The translations under genes and the position numbers were made by a program. The notes beneath the pieces were generated by a model. It saw only the letters and a list, made by a program, of their open reading frames with translations. It did no database searches and was not told the origin of the DNA. Shown here piece after piece: positions 25,609-36,990 of a DNA stretch of 64,000 bases (its first letter is position 1; every line of letters begins with the position of its first letter). Location: NCBI GenBank assembly GCA_961205875.1, contig OY540810.1, positions 28,210,001 through 28,274,000 of the forward strand, in the 5' to 3' direction. The stretch is from Sialis fuliginosa. Taxonomy: Eukaryota; Arthropoda; Insecta; Megaloptera; Sialidae.

Positions 25609-26384
25609 AGAGCTGGCTGCAAAAAAACTAGCTTATCGAGTAACAGGGTAAAATGTTTATTAAATGTTAGTACCCATAGCAACCATGAGGGTAGGGGCTA
25701 AAGAGCTAGGAAAAAAAATATTTTTTTTTATACCAAGGCAAGTTTCATGTTAAAATTTATAACCAAAGCAGCGGAAATTGACCCTCTTTCTTATTTTTTA
25801 ATAATATTAAATAAAAATAAAAAATGATATGACGCCCCTCCCTATTATTCCAAAATTTAAAAAGATATTGTTGACTTTAGTATTTGTCGTTGGTAGTCCC
25901 ACCAAAGCCTCGTTACCAAATTTTTTTCAGATATTTGAGTCAGTAGTTACAGAGTTTGTGGGGGGGGGGGCAAAATAAAATACTGTTTAAAGACCCCTAC
26001 TGGAGCAATTTTTGAGTTAGGACAAAAAAAATGGTCATATTCTACTAACTGAGAATTACATTTCGATACCTCACACGCCTTGGTATACCATTTTTTTTTA
26101 TTTGCTTTAAAGCCCCCTGCAGGCACCATTTTTGATTTAGAAAAAAATAAGAAAGGGAGTCAATTTCCGCTGCTTTGGTTATACATTTTAACATGCCACA
26201 TGCATTGGTATAAAAAAAATTTTCCCCTAGCTTTAGCACCTTAGCCCCCCCCCCCTCCCCCTGAAAAATTAACAAGTTCCGCCCAGGCACAAAATGATTT
26301 TTCTCATGGTCGCTATGGGTTATAACTTTTAAAAAACATTTTACCCTGTTACTCGATAGGTTAGTTTTTTTTGCAACCAGCTCT
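25609..26384. repeat. Long foldback element with internal repeats
   Basis: The left arm (25609 to about 25810) is the reverse complement of the right arm (about 26137-26384): AGAGCTGGCTGCAAAAAAAC pairs with GCAACCAGCTCT, and CCAAAGCAGCGGAAATTGAC with GTCAATTTCCGCTGCTTTGG. The right arm has about 45 extra bases. The middle carries diverged direct units of about 125 bp (TTTAAAG(A/C)CCCCTxCxGG). No real ORF. Confidence 0.8.
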
Positions 26385-26894
26385 CGCTCTACAAGAGAGA
26401 AATAAAAAAATAAAAAACATAGTAAAAATAAATTTAGAAATGTTAATTTGATAGTTAAAGTTCTCTTTTTTTGGATGTTCTCCTGATAAAAATATTAATA
26501 ATTATACTAACTAAGATATTTATAAAATATATATATATAGTAGGTACCAATAATTATTTAAAATAAATAAAAGATACGAAGGTCGTCCTAAACATTGATA
26601 AAAATAAATATTGGTATAGAAAATAAAATTAAAATCGGCACTTGACAAAAAATAAGTGTCTAAATATTTTTCAAACCATCGCGTACGCTAGGTATATAAA
26701 TAAATGTATAATGTATACCTTCTGTATTTTTACATATCAAATTCACCAGCGACAAAAATAAATTATGAATTAATTATAGGTACTAATTAAAAAAAGACAA
26801 TTCAGGTACAGTTTCTCAAGTTCAACTTCAGATATCAGCTAAGAAGAAGATAGAAGATAATGTTTTCTTGTTTATCTTCATGTTTCTCTGTCAG

Positions 26895-26915
26895 ACGAAA
26901 ACGCGCATGCGCAAA
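26895..26915. promoter_or_regulatory. NRF-1/Ewg-type palindrome GCGCATGCGC
   Basis: Perfect 10-bp GCGCATGCGC at 26903-26912 in otherwise AT-rich sequence. Same core as at 40699-40708. No adjacent gene recognised. Confidence 0.3.
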
Positions 26916-29639
26916 CTAAACGATTTTACGTATGGCGTTTAGGATTTTTATTTAGAATATATTTGTCATATAAATAAAATAATTCTATACATACATAATA
27001 TATAAATATACTCAAACTGTTATCTATTAAGTGATATAACCTTTAAAAATGATATATACATTTAAAAACATATTTTACGCGAAAAAAGTTTAGTGCGTTT
27101 TTTATTTTGATATAAAAATAAATTAATGCCTTCTTAAAAATATAAATGTTATTTTTAACGAACGAAAAATGTGGAGATTATAAAAATATGCTTCAGTTTA
27201 ACGTTTTAATTCTAATTTTTTGATTGGTTTCTGTGTTTTGTGCTGTTTTTTACAAATTGCACTAATTTTCTAACCGACGGTAAGTAGAACAATATGGCCT
27301 AACATAGAAGAAATTAAATGCTTGATATTTCTTTATTTATTCATTTATTATTATGGTAGAATGATTTTAAACAAATATTATTGTTTTGTATAGGTGTGTT
27401 GCATTTTATTATATTATTTTTTTAATTTTTAATTAATGATTTTAATTTTAGTAGATAGGTAGGTACCTCCTATAAATTTAAAATGTTCACTTCGTATTTT
27501 TTAAAATAAAGTATTTATAATCGTTTATGAATATTTTTAATAAAAATTAGGAATTTATAAAAATTAAAAAAATATTTATTGATAAAATTTAATTAAGGTA
27601 TTTATTTCTTTCTTTATTACACATTTTACCTGTTATTAATATAAATAATAATAAATATATTTACCTATTTAATTAAAATATTATATAAAATTAAAATTTT
27701 GAATTAAATTATATCAAAATTATGAAAATAATATTTTAATAGTAATTTTAAGCTGTGTTTTTACTCTACTATTTTAAATAAATCTAGTATACCAATTATC
27801 TAGTGATTTTTATCATGGGTGAATTTAATCAAATTTTAGAAAAATACAGTGTATTATTTTTAAATTAATGCTATAGCTCAACGTTAAATGTTTTCTTTGT
27901 TCTGGGTTATAATTTCATAAAATGCAAAGGTTTTTTTAGCTTAGGCCTAAAACTGGTCAAACCAGTTTGGAAGTTCTTAGGAGGTTGATTTTTCCGCAGC
28001 AAGGAACGTTAAACTATATAATTTTTTGTTTCACGCTACATATAAATTTATTTTGTTTTATTTTTTACAATTTTAATTTAATGCTGAGGAGTTTTATAAT
28101 AAACGTGTATATAATATAGGTATCCTATGTTTTAGCATGCATAAAAAATATTAAAATTCTTTATATAGGTATTATATGTTTGTAGGTAGAAGAGAAGGTG
28201 GCCTACCTACTAATTATTTTTTTACTTATTTTTTTTAGTTCGTGTTCAATTTTTTATAACACATTAAGTTCATTGAAAAATTAATGTTTCTTAAAGTTTT
28301 ACATTTAAATAAGATTTTTTTTCAATATATAGGCAAATACCTATCTAGGTAGGTAAATTAAATTAAATAGGTATTAGGTATTTTTTTTTAAAGTTTTTTG
28401 AATATTAAAGTTAATATAAAGTAAACAATATATGAAGTTAATCGCATTGGCTACTGAGCTTTTTAATTAAAAAAAACAGCCATTTGTTGATTATCTAGAA
28501 TGTGCTACTTTTATAAATTGAGTCAATAGTTTTTGTTTTTTGAGTAAAATGACGATTGTTAACTTTAATATTAATTTAAATTCACTCAACTCTAAATTTA
28601 GCTTTACTCCACCTATCTTCTAAAAATAAAATTTAAAAATAACAACATAAAAAAAGACTAAACAAGATAAAGAATATGTAATAACAAAAGAATACTTGTA
28701 TCTAGCCAATAAAAATGTATTGGGCGTATTAAGATCATATAAATTTACAGTTATTTCACCCATTCAGCCATTTTGTCACATGATTTGCAAATAAAAACAT
28801 AAGCAATTACAGTCAAACGAGGAAAAAACATTAAGAACTAAATTAATCTAACTGGTGAGGGAATATAGACCTTATATACAATGTGCATAAGATAAAAGAA
28901 CCGTTATGATGCAATACCAATCAAAAAACAAAATGGATTCTGGGAATTCAATAATTTCAGTGAGTAGAAAACCGGTTATTTTGCATTCACCCCCTCCCTC
29001 CCCCATATTAGCGAAATTCGCAAATCGTTCATGTTTAATAAATTTCACAGCTGTTCAATTCCTGTGTTGGTACTTGTTCGCTTTCTAAACACTTAGAATG
29101 TGCTTATATTATGATGAAGGCATATAAGTAGTCACATTCTAGATAGAAATTGATTTAAATAAAATATATGTAGAGTAGGTACAAATAAAAACAAAGTTTT
29201 TTTGTTTTTAAAAATGCTTTAAACTTAACAGAACTAAAATATATTAAGTAATCCCCACTTTCAATACAAAACAAAAAAGAAATCGCCTTCTTTGAAATAC
29301 ATAACGTTTAGAATGTTACGAGTCCCATGCTAGTGAAGTGGGAATGTCACAATCTAATCCCACCGCTATACACACATACGGACTTACCCGTCTGGTGAGT
29401 AAAATAGACTCGTCCGTTATCAACACACGCACACTTACACAAATATAACAAAATTTAGACTCACCATTTGAATTACTGAGTATTTGAACGTTTGTAACTT
29501 AAGTCTAATGAATTTTGTGAGTATTTTGTACAATTTTGTTATGAAATAAGCACTAACCGACGCTAAAAAACACTAAGAAAGTTTAAAATACATCACCAGT
29601 ACAAGGTACAATCGGTATTTCAATAGAAGAAGAAACTCG

Positions 29640-29820
29640 AAGCGGATTGAGTTGGCCCTGGAATCGTGACCCCCTTGGTGAAGGGCGGGACGTAGACGCC
29701 CATTGGCCGGGGTCTGTCCAATGCCCCCTTGGGGCGTGTGTGGCACATGGTGGGGGTTGTATGGAGTGTGCAGCGGGATGAAGAGTGCAGGGAGGGAGAT
29801 TAGAGGGGAATGTGTAGGTT
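29640..29820. promoter_or_regulatory. GC-rich island with CCAAT boxes
   Basis: CGCCCATTGGCCGGGG (29698-29713; CCAAT on the minus strand, as ATTGG) and TGTCCAATGCCC (plus) lie about 17 bp apart in a GC-rich stretch with GAAGGGCGGGACG (GC-box-like). Promoter-like composition, but no coding exon is visible next to it. Confidence 0.3.
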
Positions 29821-30451
29821 TTTTCTCGTTATAATGGATGATTTTTATTAAATAATATTTAAAATAGATATATACCTATATTAAAAAATACAACTATTAT
29901 CATTTGAATAAAAATTAAAAAATGATTTTAATTTATTAAATTATTTTTGCCAGGGGCAAAGTATTTTTAAAATAAACGATTTTTTAATTTTAGAAAGAAG
30001 GATATTGTTCTGTATGAAATAGAAATTAATTTGAACTAATTATATTTGTTCAGAAGCATAGGTAATTACAAACTATTCAACAAAAGTATTAAGACATCTG
30101 AATCCACGTTTTTAGGGGCTTTCATAGATCAATAAAAACAAAATTTTGGGGTATGAGCCCTATCCTTTTCACTACAAACATTACAGCGTTATGTAAGATT
30201 TGGTACATTTTTCAAGGTACCGCACAAATGTTATTATTTGATTAGTGTGCGTGACGCAAAAAAAGTTTGGAAACTCTGATATACCGATCTCACCTGATTT
30301 TAATTGAAACTCGAGCTGTCACGAGTCTTGTTTAGATAACAGTGCAAAATACAGGTGTCAAAACTTGATTAAGACAGCAGTCACTTTGGTTGAATTTGGT
30401 ACAACAAGAAAAATAAGATCAGGAACTCAAACGTGTATGAATATTAAAAAC

Positions 30452-30558
30452 TCACTGATTTTCAGTGATTATTCACTGATTTCAAATGCAGGAATCAGTG
30501 AACTGTCACTTATTTTTAATGATTCATTCAGTGACATATTTTACTGAGGAATCAGTGA
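30452..30558. repeat. Cluster of TCACTGA/TCAGTGA words
   Basis: Six 7-mers in 107 bp: TCACTGA at 30452 and 30473; TCAGTGA at 30462, 30495, 30528 and 30552. The first pair makes a perfect TCACTGA-TTT-TCAGTGA hairpin, and TCACTGATT/AATCAGTGA forms a second (30473-30501). Confidence 0.75.
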
Positions 30559-30853
30559 AAATACACAATTTAATTCAGCAATATCAAATTTTAAATCTAT
30601 TCAATAAAACTATAGCTCAATATTTAGACAGCGTGTTCTCATTAGGCATCAATTGCTTTATATTTAATTTAGAAATACGTTTCCCTAACGAGAATTCAAT
30701 TTACCTACTATTACAGTGGCAAAAGTAAAAATAGAATCAATGATTTTTTAACTGAATCAGATTAAGAGAGTATGAAGAAAAGAGATTATAAATACAAATA
30801 AACGTTAACGAAAAAAATATTCAGATAGCGGTCAGAGGCAAATTGTCTATTGT

Positions 30854-31419
30854 CCTCGGTCCCGGCTTTAAATTTTAAAATAAAAAATACTCCTCTGAAA
30901 CATCGTGAGTGGATTCATTTTGGCGTAACCTATAACTTTTTTATCTTTGAAAATTCTTAGAATTGAGGCGTTTTTGATGTGGCATGCGTCAAACATGTCA
31001 ATTTAACAATAGTTATAGGAAATTTACGAATAACCCTTTCTTTTTTACTTGAATTACAAGATTTTATAATGCAAACATCGGAAAATATATTCACCTACAA
31101 AAATATTGGGGCATTTAGCGAGACCTATACCCTCAACATGTCAAATTCATGATATTGTGTAATTTATAAATAATCGGCTGATTTTTGCACAATTGCTAGA
31201 TAAATAATATTAAAATGTTATGGTTATACTGGCCTACAAAAATCAAGGGTCTTTTTCCCTGACATACGCCCTAAACATGTTTGACGCATGCCACATCAAA
31301 AACGTCCTTATTCTCAGAATTTTCGAAAATAAAAAAGTTGTAGGTTACGCCAAAATGAATACATTCACGAAGTTTCAGAGGGGTATTTTTTATTTCAAAA
31401 TTTAAAGCCGGGACCGAGG
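30854..31419. repeat. Long foldback element (two 145-bp arms)
   Basis: 30854-30998 and 31275-31419 are inverted copies of equal length. They start CCTCGGTCCCGGCTTTAAAT / end ATTTAAAGCCGGGACCGAGG and share TGTGGCATGCGTCAAACATG against CATGTTTGACGCATGCCACA. Few mismatches and equal length. The spacer is about 276 bp. MITE-like, with hairpin-forming potential. Confidence 0.85.
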
Positions 31420-31439
31420 ACTACTAGTCGGGAATCCTT

Positions 31440-32531
31440 AAAAACTAACTTTATTTATTTAATTTTTTTTTTAAATGCCTGACGTTGAACTTCTCCTCTC
31501 AATAAATGAATCATTCAAGTTTTTAAGTGTTGGTCACATATATAGTTCTAGAATTTGATATTAACCTATTAAATAGGCAACAGCCCACAAAAATCTTATT
31601 TGAACTGCTGTCACGAAACAATTATACTATATGATGAAGCAAAAATAAAGTCAAATGTTATATATCTATATTATCTCCTATAAGTTTTTTTTGGCATTTA
31701 TGTTCATATACAGCCAGTTATTAACGTCACTGTGCCACGACCAGACATGGATGACTGGGGGGATCGAGAAGTGACATGAAACAGTCACGGGTACAGATAA
31801 TATACAGATAATAGGTTCTTAATTACATCTTAGCCTATATACAGTCATTGTTGAATTGCTCCCATACAGCCCCGTATGCCTCTGATTATCCAACTACCAC
31901 GGGAGTGCACTATTCGCAATGACTGTATTACAAAATTCTCCCCACTGACTTCATGTTACAATTGTATTTTTGAATTTACTATATAGTTGTATACAAGTAT
32001 ACTTATTTGTCACTTTTTGAAATTATAGCGACTGATTTGATTTGTGCCCAAAACACGATATTTAAATATTCAGTAGCGGAGAAGGTATCTAGGAGTGTCA
32101 GGGTGGTCTCTGACAGCGAAATTAGTAACGCGAAGCCTCTTTGATGGAAATAAATTCTAAATATAATATAATAGCAGTATAATAATAATCAAATTAAAGT
32201 GGGTAGACTATCTATAAACAAAAGAAGTTAGGAAAATTGATCTCATTCGAAAAAAAAATCTAATTTAGATTAATGTAGATACTTATATAATTATACAAAA
32301 TATTCTCATAAGATAAAGGTATATACATTAAAATAAAAAATGATTGTACATAAAAAGATACTGCTACCATATTGTATCCATTCACTAACAAATAATATGC
32401 AACGCTTAATTGGGTATTATAAACATAACCCTATATTTAATCTAAAAAGAGCAAGTCAATATAATAATTCACAATATAGCTATATATACATAGGTAAACA
32501 TTATTTCATCAAAATTAGAAAACTTATTAAA
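31440..32531. other. AT-rich intergenic sequence
   Basis: No element or gene recognised. CAGTAGCGGAGAAGG at about 32071 may be a transposon end. Confidence 0.4.
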
Positions 32532-32539
32532 CATATCTA

Positions 32540-32805
32540 CAGGGCCGTAACTAGAGGACCGGGGGCCCCGGGGCAAGAAGTGACCAAGGCTCCCCCAAAA
32601 TATGGAAAAATAAAAATTGAAGACCTTTTTTTTGGTCTTTGAATTTAATAAGTGTAAAATTAAGTTGGCAACGAAAAAAATCAAAATTTGTAATAAGTAT
32701 AACATTTTCAAGTTAGAACCAAATAAAAGAAAGTTTTACTCTGCCGCATGGGCCCCCTACCCTCGGGGGCCTCGGGGCTCTGCCCCGGTGGTAGTTACGG
32801 CCCTA
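32540..32805. mobile_element. hAT MITE with perfect 8-bp target duplication
   Basis: Left end CAGGGCCGTAACTAG and right end (other strand) TAGGGCCGTAACTAC, 13 of 15 matching. CATATCTA occurs perfectly on both sides (32532-32539, 32806-32813). 266 bp. Interior GC-rich palindromic words near each end; the intervening frames are not protein. Confidence 0.9.
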
Positions 32806-32813
32806 CATATCTA

Positions 32814-34664
32814 GTCTCCTTACTTTTCTATGCACTTATGCCCCCCCCCCCCCCCCCACCCAAAAAAACAAAAACGTTTTTGGTTGAGTAGCGAGTCAAA
32901 CATGCACTGTATCCTTCAGTTCTTCGTCCAAAGTGAATCGACAGTCCCTAATGCAACAGGACATAACTACGAGTTTTAGATCCATTGCATTTTTTTAATG
33001 TGGGTTCCTTTGGAAAGCTTAGCAACTCAGGGGATAAGGTGACCAAAAAAAGGAAATACGGTTACTGGATACCTGTCGCAGGCTCCCTAAAAACCCCGGA
33101 TCCCTGTTTTTTTCCAAGTCCAGCCACTCTGTAGTAATCTCACTGCCCTAATATCTCCTTGAGTGAATCAAACAGGTTATCGAATTGCCAATAAACATCT
33201 TGTTATTAACGAGCAAAAAAAAAGAAAACTGTAAGCATCAATGTCCGTCTGCATACTACTTCCGATACTGTTAAGACCCTCCAGAAATTAAATTTTTAAG
33301 TATTCTCCTAACCTAACTCGACCTCGCCGCTTTGGACTATCATTACCTATTTGGTCTATACTCAATGAGATATTAGGAGCAATCGATTTACTACAGACTA
33401 GAGCTCAAGGAAGTGGTGCATGCGTGACTTTCTGCTAATTTTAACTCAAAAACGTTTATTTCTGATGACATACAAAAGTTTATTTATCCATGGAAGGAGT
33501 GCTTTGAAAATCAAGGGGACTATGTTGAAAAATGATGTTAATTATAAGTTTTAATTTTTATTAAAATATAAAGTTTGTAGCTGCATTGCGGATAATTAGA
33601 CTGTATACCTACTATTAAGAATATTAATCATTTATTATTATCTCTTCTTACATTCAATCAAATGTACATACAGTACCTACTTATATTTTCCAATTCGATT
33701 CAATTCAATTTTTTCGATTTCTAAGCTCCCGTAATCTGAATCAATGATAAAATCACTGTTTTAAGTGATTTCTGAGTAACTAAATGATAAACTGGTGATA
33801 GTGGAGCGTAATGACCGGTCCAGGCAGAAAATAATTTTGACATATTTGCTGAAAGATCCTTAAAAATCCATAGAGGCTTAGATAGATCTCTATGGGTAGT
33901 ATGCACTTTGATTTATCTTTCCTATATTAAATAGAGAAACTATAAATGTCGGTAATAAATACCTACCTAATATACGCTTTACGACGGTGTACATTTGCTT
34001 TGGAGTATATTGAAGTAAAAATTTCTAGTATAGGTAATTGTTCACAAAGTCCCCTCTTCTAGAGACCATTTTTTATGAGATGGGCAATGAGCGCTAGTAG
34101 TTTTAAGTCCAATTTATATATACCTATAGAAGCAACATATAGTTACTTATATAAGTATTTTGCTTTTAAATCCAGGTTGTATTACTGATTATATTTCAAA
34201 TTTTGCTTTTCTTAACCACCTTGTGTAACTTCTTTTCTGTTATCAAGATCTATACAAACAAAAATTCATGTTCCCTATTTTTGACAATAATAAAAAATGC
34301 CATAGATCTAAAATTTACACACAGTAATGTAAATAGATACTGACTGTTTAATGTAACGAAGAAATTAGGATTTCTAAAAATTAACAATACACATGTCGAA
34401 TTAGCCTTAAAATGAAATCCTATATCTAAGGAAAGATATAGGAATATCTGATGCCCTATCTTCCATCAATGCATGCAAAAATATGATCCATTTTTGTCCC
34501 TTTTTTCTGTTAATACGCCAAAACAATAAAGATGATTAACATGGAAATTAGTGAACAATGTTGAATACAGTTTCATTCAATGACATTCCGATCAATCATA
34601 GTAATAATACACTATTTAATTCATTGTCAGTGATTTTCAAAAACCTTTTTATTATATACTTATA
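32814..34664. other. Intergenic sequence with long C-run
   Basis: A run of 17 C at 32841-32857. A short hairpin CCATAGAG...CTCTATGG lies at 33868-33895. 33010-33140 has GC-rich transposon-like sequence. No coding exon seen. Confidence 0.4.
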
Positions 34665-34755
34665 GGGGAGTGAGATAAGTCTCATGTCGTCTTGGATTTT
34701 GCAATTGATGTCTCATCTCAATCTCGAAGTTAACGACTGGCAGTCTCCTCTCGTG
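34665..34755. repeat. CGTCTCG-rich dispersed repeat, copy 6 (short)
   Basis: GAGATAAGTCTCATGTCGTC, TGTCTCATCTCAATCTCGAA and CAGTCTCCTCTCGTGAAAAT. Diverged fragment. Confidence 0.45.
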
Positions 34756-35217
34756 AAAATTGAAATTCCTCCTTCCCCACCCCCACTCTTTTTATGATAA
34801 GACCTAACATAAGGAAATGTAAAGTAACACTAGTAACACACTGAGAAAAAATAGTAAATTAATTACAATATTTTTACTCTGCAAATGTAACGAAAAAATC
34901 TGAATTCAGTGTAAGAAAAAATATCTCCAATAAAAATTAGTAATGAATATGAAAATTTAATTTGTGGAGAGCAAAACGTGCTATTGCATTATTATGGTAA
35001 CTTAATAATATATGGCTATTTTGGGGTTATTTTTTTCTTCAAAATTTTACCCTCTCCTTGGAAAACTTTATGTGGACGATTCTGGTAGTAGAAATCATGA
35101 TTTCATAAGAACAACAATTATTTAATGGCTTATATTAAGTTTAAAGAAATTAGATATATATTACCTACCTACTTCCAAACAAAAGCAATTATATACAAAA
35201 TCTTTTTACGAAGTACC

Positions 35218-35255
35218 AACAGGGCCGCACTTAGCATATCTTGTGCCCTGTACTG
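35218..35255 (+). mobile_element. Solo hAT-like terminus
   Basis: CAGGGCCGCACTTAGCATAT followed by CTTGTGCCCTGTAC resembles the CAGGGCCG ends seen at 32540 and 56213. No second end found nearby. Confidence 0.35.
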
Positions 35256-35286
35256 TGTATCGAATTACATATGTATGTATTATTAG

Positions 35287-35400
35287 AGTTTCACGTTGAG
35301 AAGAGATTTTTCTTAGTCTCGTCTCGGTTATATTCACGACACGAAATCGGCTTAGATTTGAACGAGTTTGGACGCGTGAATCTCAGTTATTAATCCGAGG
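35287..35400. repeat. CGTCTCG-rich dispersed repeat, copy 7
   Basis: GAGTTTCACGTTGAGAAGAG, TTAGTCTCGTCTCGGTTATA and GACACGAAATCGGCTTAG. Starts with the same GAGTTTCACG as copy 5. Confidence 0.55.
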
Positions 35401-35801
35401 TGCCTAGTCTGGGTATAAATTGTAATATAATATGTATATTCGCGTTGAATTTGATTGTTTCCAGCTTGCTAAAATCCATAAACAACATTTAAAACGTCTA
35501 TCAGTCGCACTGAAGAAACCTATAATAAAGTGCATGTAATTTGCTTATTCTATCGTGCTTAACTCTCTTTATTTTATTATTATATTAATTCTTAATACCT
35601 ACAATAATTCTTGAAATAAAAATATGTTTAACTTGATTTTACTATCGTGGAAGAATAATTAATGGGATAGAATAAAGAAATACAGTTCAGAGATTAAAAG
35701 TTACAAATGATTTATTTGAAGTGAAGTAAAAGAGTAATCTGATTAGCCTATTTTCTGCAAATATGATATATTACGGTATATATACAGTAATATACACCAT
35801 A

Positions 35802-36193
35802 TTTCCTCAACTATAAGATGCATGTTTTTCCTATTTTGGTGTCTCTGAATTCGGGGTACGTCTTATATAATCGAAGGCGTCTTACAATCGCTGTAAAATT
35901 CCGCAGTCTTAATGAATCATTACTGATTACTAGTAGTGGTGCTTCATCACTAATGCTTTTAATAGCACAGAGGATGATGTTTTGTGGGAAGACGCAGATA
36001 CTGACTGAGTTGAAAAGTATGACACAGAAAAGACTCTGATGGTGATAGTACATAAATAATAAAAATATGCCTATTTTTAAATTTTTTTCTTGTGATTGTA
36101 TGGCTTAATTATAATAAATTTTGCATAATGTTTTTATTTATTATTTTTTATTATTGGTATATAAAATAAGGGTGCATCTTATAATCGAGGAAA
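35802..36193. mobile_element. pogo-like element remnant with inverted ends
   Basis: 35802-35822 (TTTCCTCAACTATAAGATGC...) and 36173-36193 are inverted copies with about 19 of 21 matching. The CCTCGATTATAAGATGCA type of end is shared with pogo-like DDE elements. The interior holds a plausible transposase C-terminus (35937-36008). The exact outer boundaries are uncertain because of TATA repeats. Confidence 0.55.
35937..36008 (+). pseudogene. Possible pogo-like transposase C-terminus
   Basis: The frame WCFITNAFNSTEDDVLWEDADTD followed by TGA resembles the CGISNALDGTEDD ending of pogo/Tigger-type transposases. It lies inside an element with pogo-like ends. A stop codon (35934-35936) precedes it, so only this fragment remains. 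Short matches can mislead, hence moderate confidence. Confidence 0.4.
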
Positions 36194-36689
36194 AACAGTA
36201 TATATCACTTCCCCCATCCTTTAGTAATGCGACTGATAAAACAACTACTATTTTAAGTGACTGGTCCATCATTTTGTATCATTAGGGTTTCTATCAAAAA
36301 CATTTATATGTTTATTGGTTTATTTATTTAATTCGTTTTTTATCTAAAAAGCGAAGAGACGTATATACAATAACTGTATATTGTATATAATATAAACATA
36401 AAAATATGATACACTTTAATATATATCTAATATAATATCTCTCACTATCTCTGATCTATGCGTAGGTACAATATCTTAATGAATTAATTAAATGTAGGTA
36501 TGCATTTAGTGAAACATGCAAATAGTTTTACAAAATGTAGATAGGTATGTATATATATTTAGAACGAATACCGAGCCAGGGGATATGTTTTATATATAGA
36601 CATGTCAACCAATCGAGGAATTTTCAAATATCACTTAAATTGCGCATGCGTTAACAGTTTATCAACCAACATACTGGTTATGTCCCCTA

Positions 36690-36990
36690 CTTGAACATTT
36701 CCCCACGTGAATGTAATGTTCCTTGCATCATTTAAGTATCACCTTTCTTTGGTCCGCATAGGAAACATCTGTTATCGCCTATCCCCACTCCTTGGCACAT
36801 TTCCCCTATTTCAAGCAACGCCTACAGCTCTACCACATCTCACCCCTCTGCCATGATTATTGCGCAGATGTAGAATGTAGACACGCCTAGTGTTAATAAA
36901 GGCTAGAAAACAATAGTTGTTTCAGTCTGTGTTCTGACTTTGCATTCCCCCCTCGCCCCCAGCGATGAAAGTGGATTGTAACATCCGTGA
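36690..36990. other. C-rich stretch of unknown nature
   Basis: Many CCCC words (TTTCCCCACGTGAATG, CGCCTATCCCCACTCC, TTCCCCCCTCGCCCCCAG) and an inverted CCAAT (GATTGGCTG, about 36990). A GCGCATGCG word lies at 36642-36650. Could be regulatory or transposon-derived. Confidence 0.25.

Larger units (their letters stand above)
26400..30451. other. Very AT-rich intergenic sequence
   Basis: 27000-28500 is close to pure A/T with TTTATTA-type words and no ORF. 28900-29600 is slightly richer. No gene, RNA or transposon ends identified beyond the GCGCATGCGC site and the 29.65-kb island. Confidence 0.5.

Noticed and set aside
32340..32814. Overlapping frames of 65-100 residues on both strands
   Set aside because: They lie in and around a hAT MITE; PRGPRG/GPGAPGQ stretches come from its GC-rich ends.
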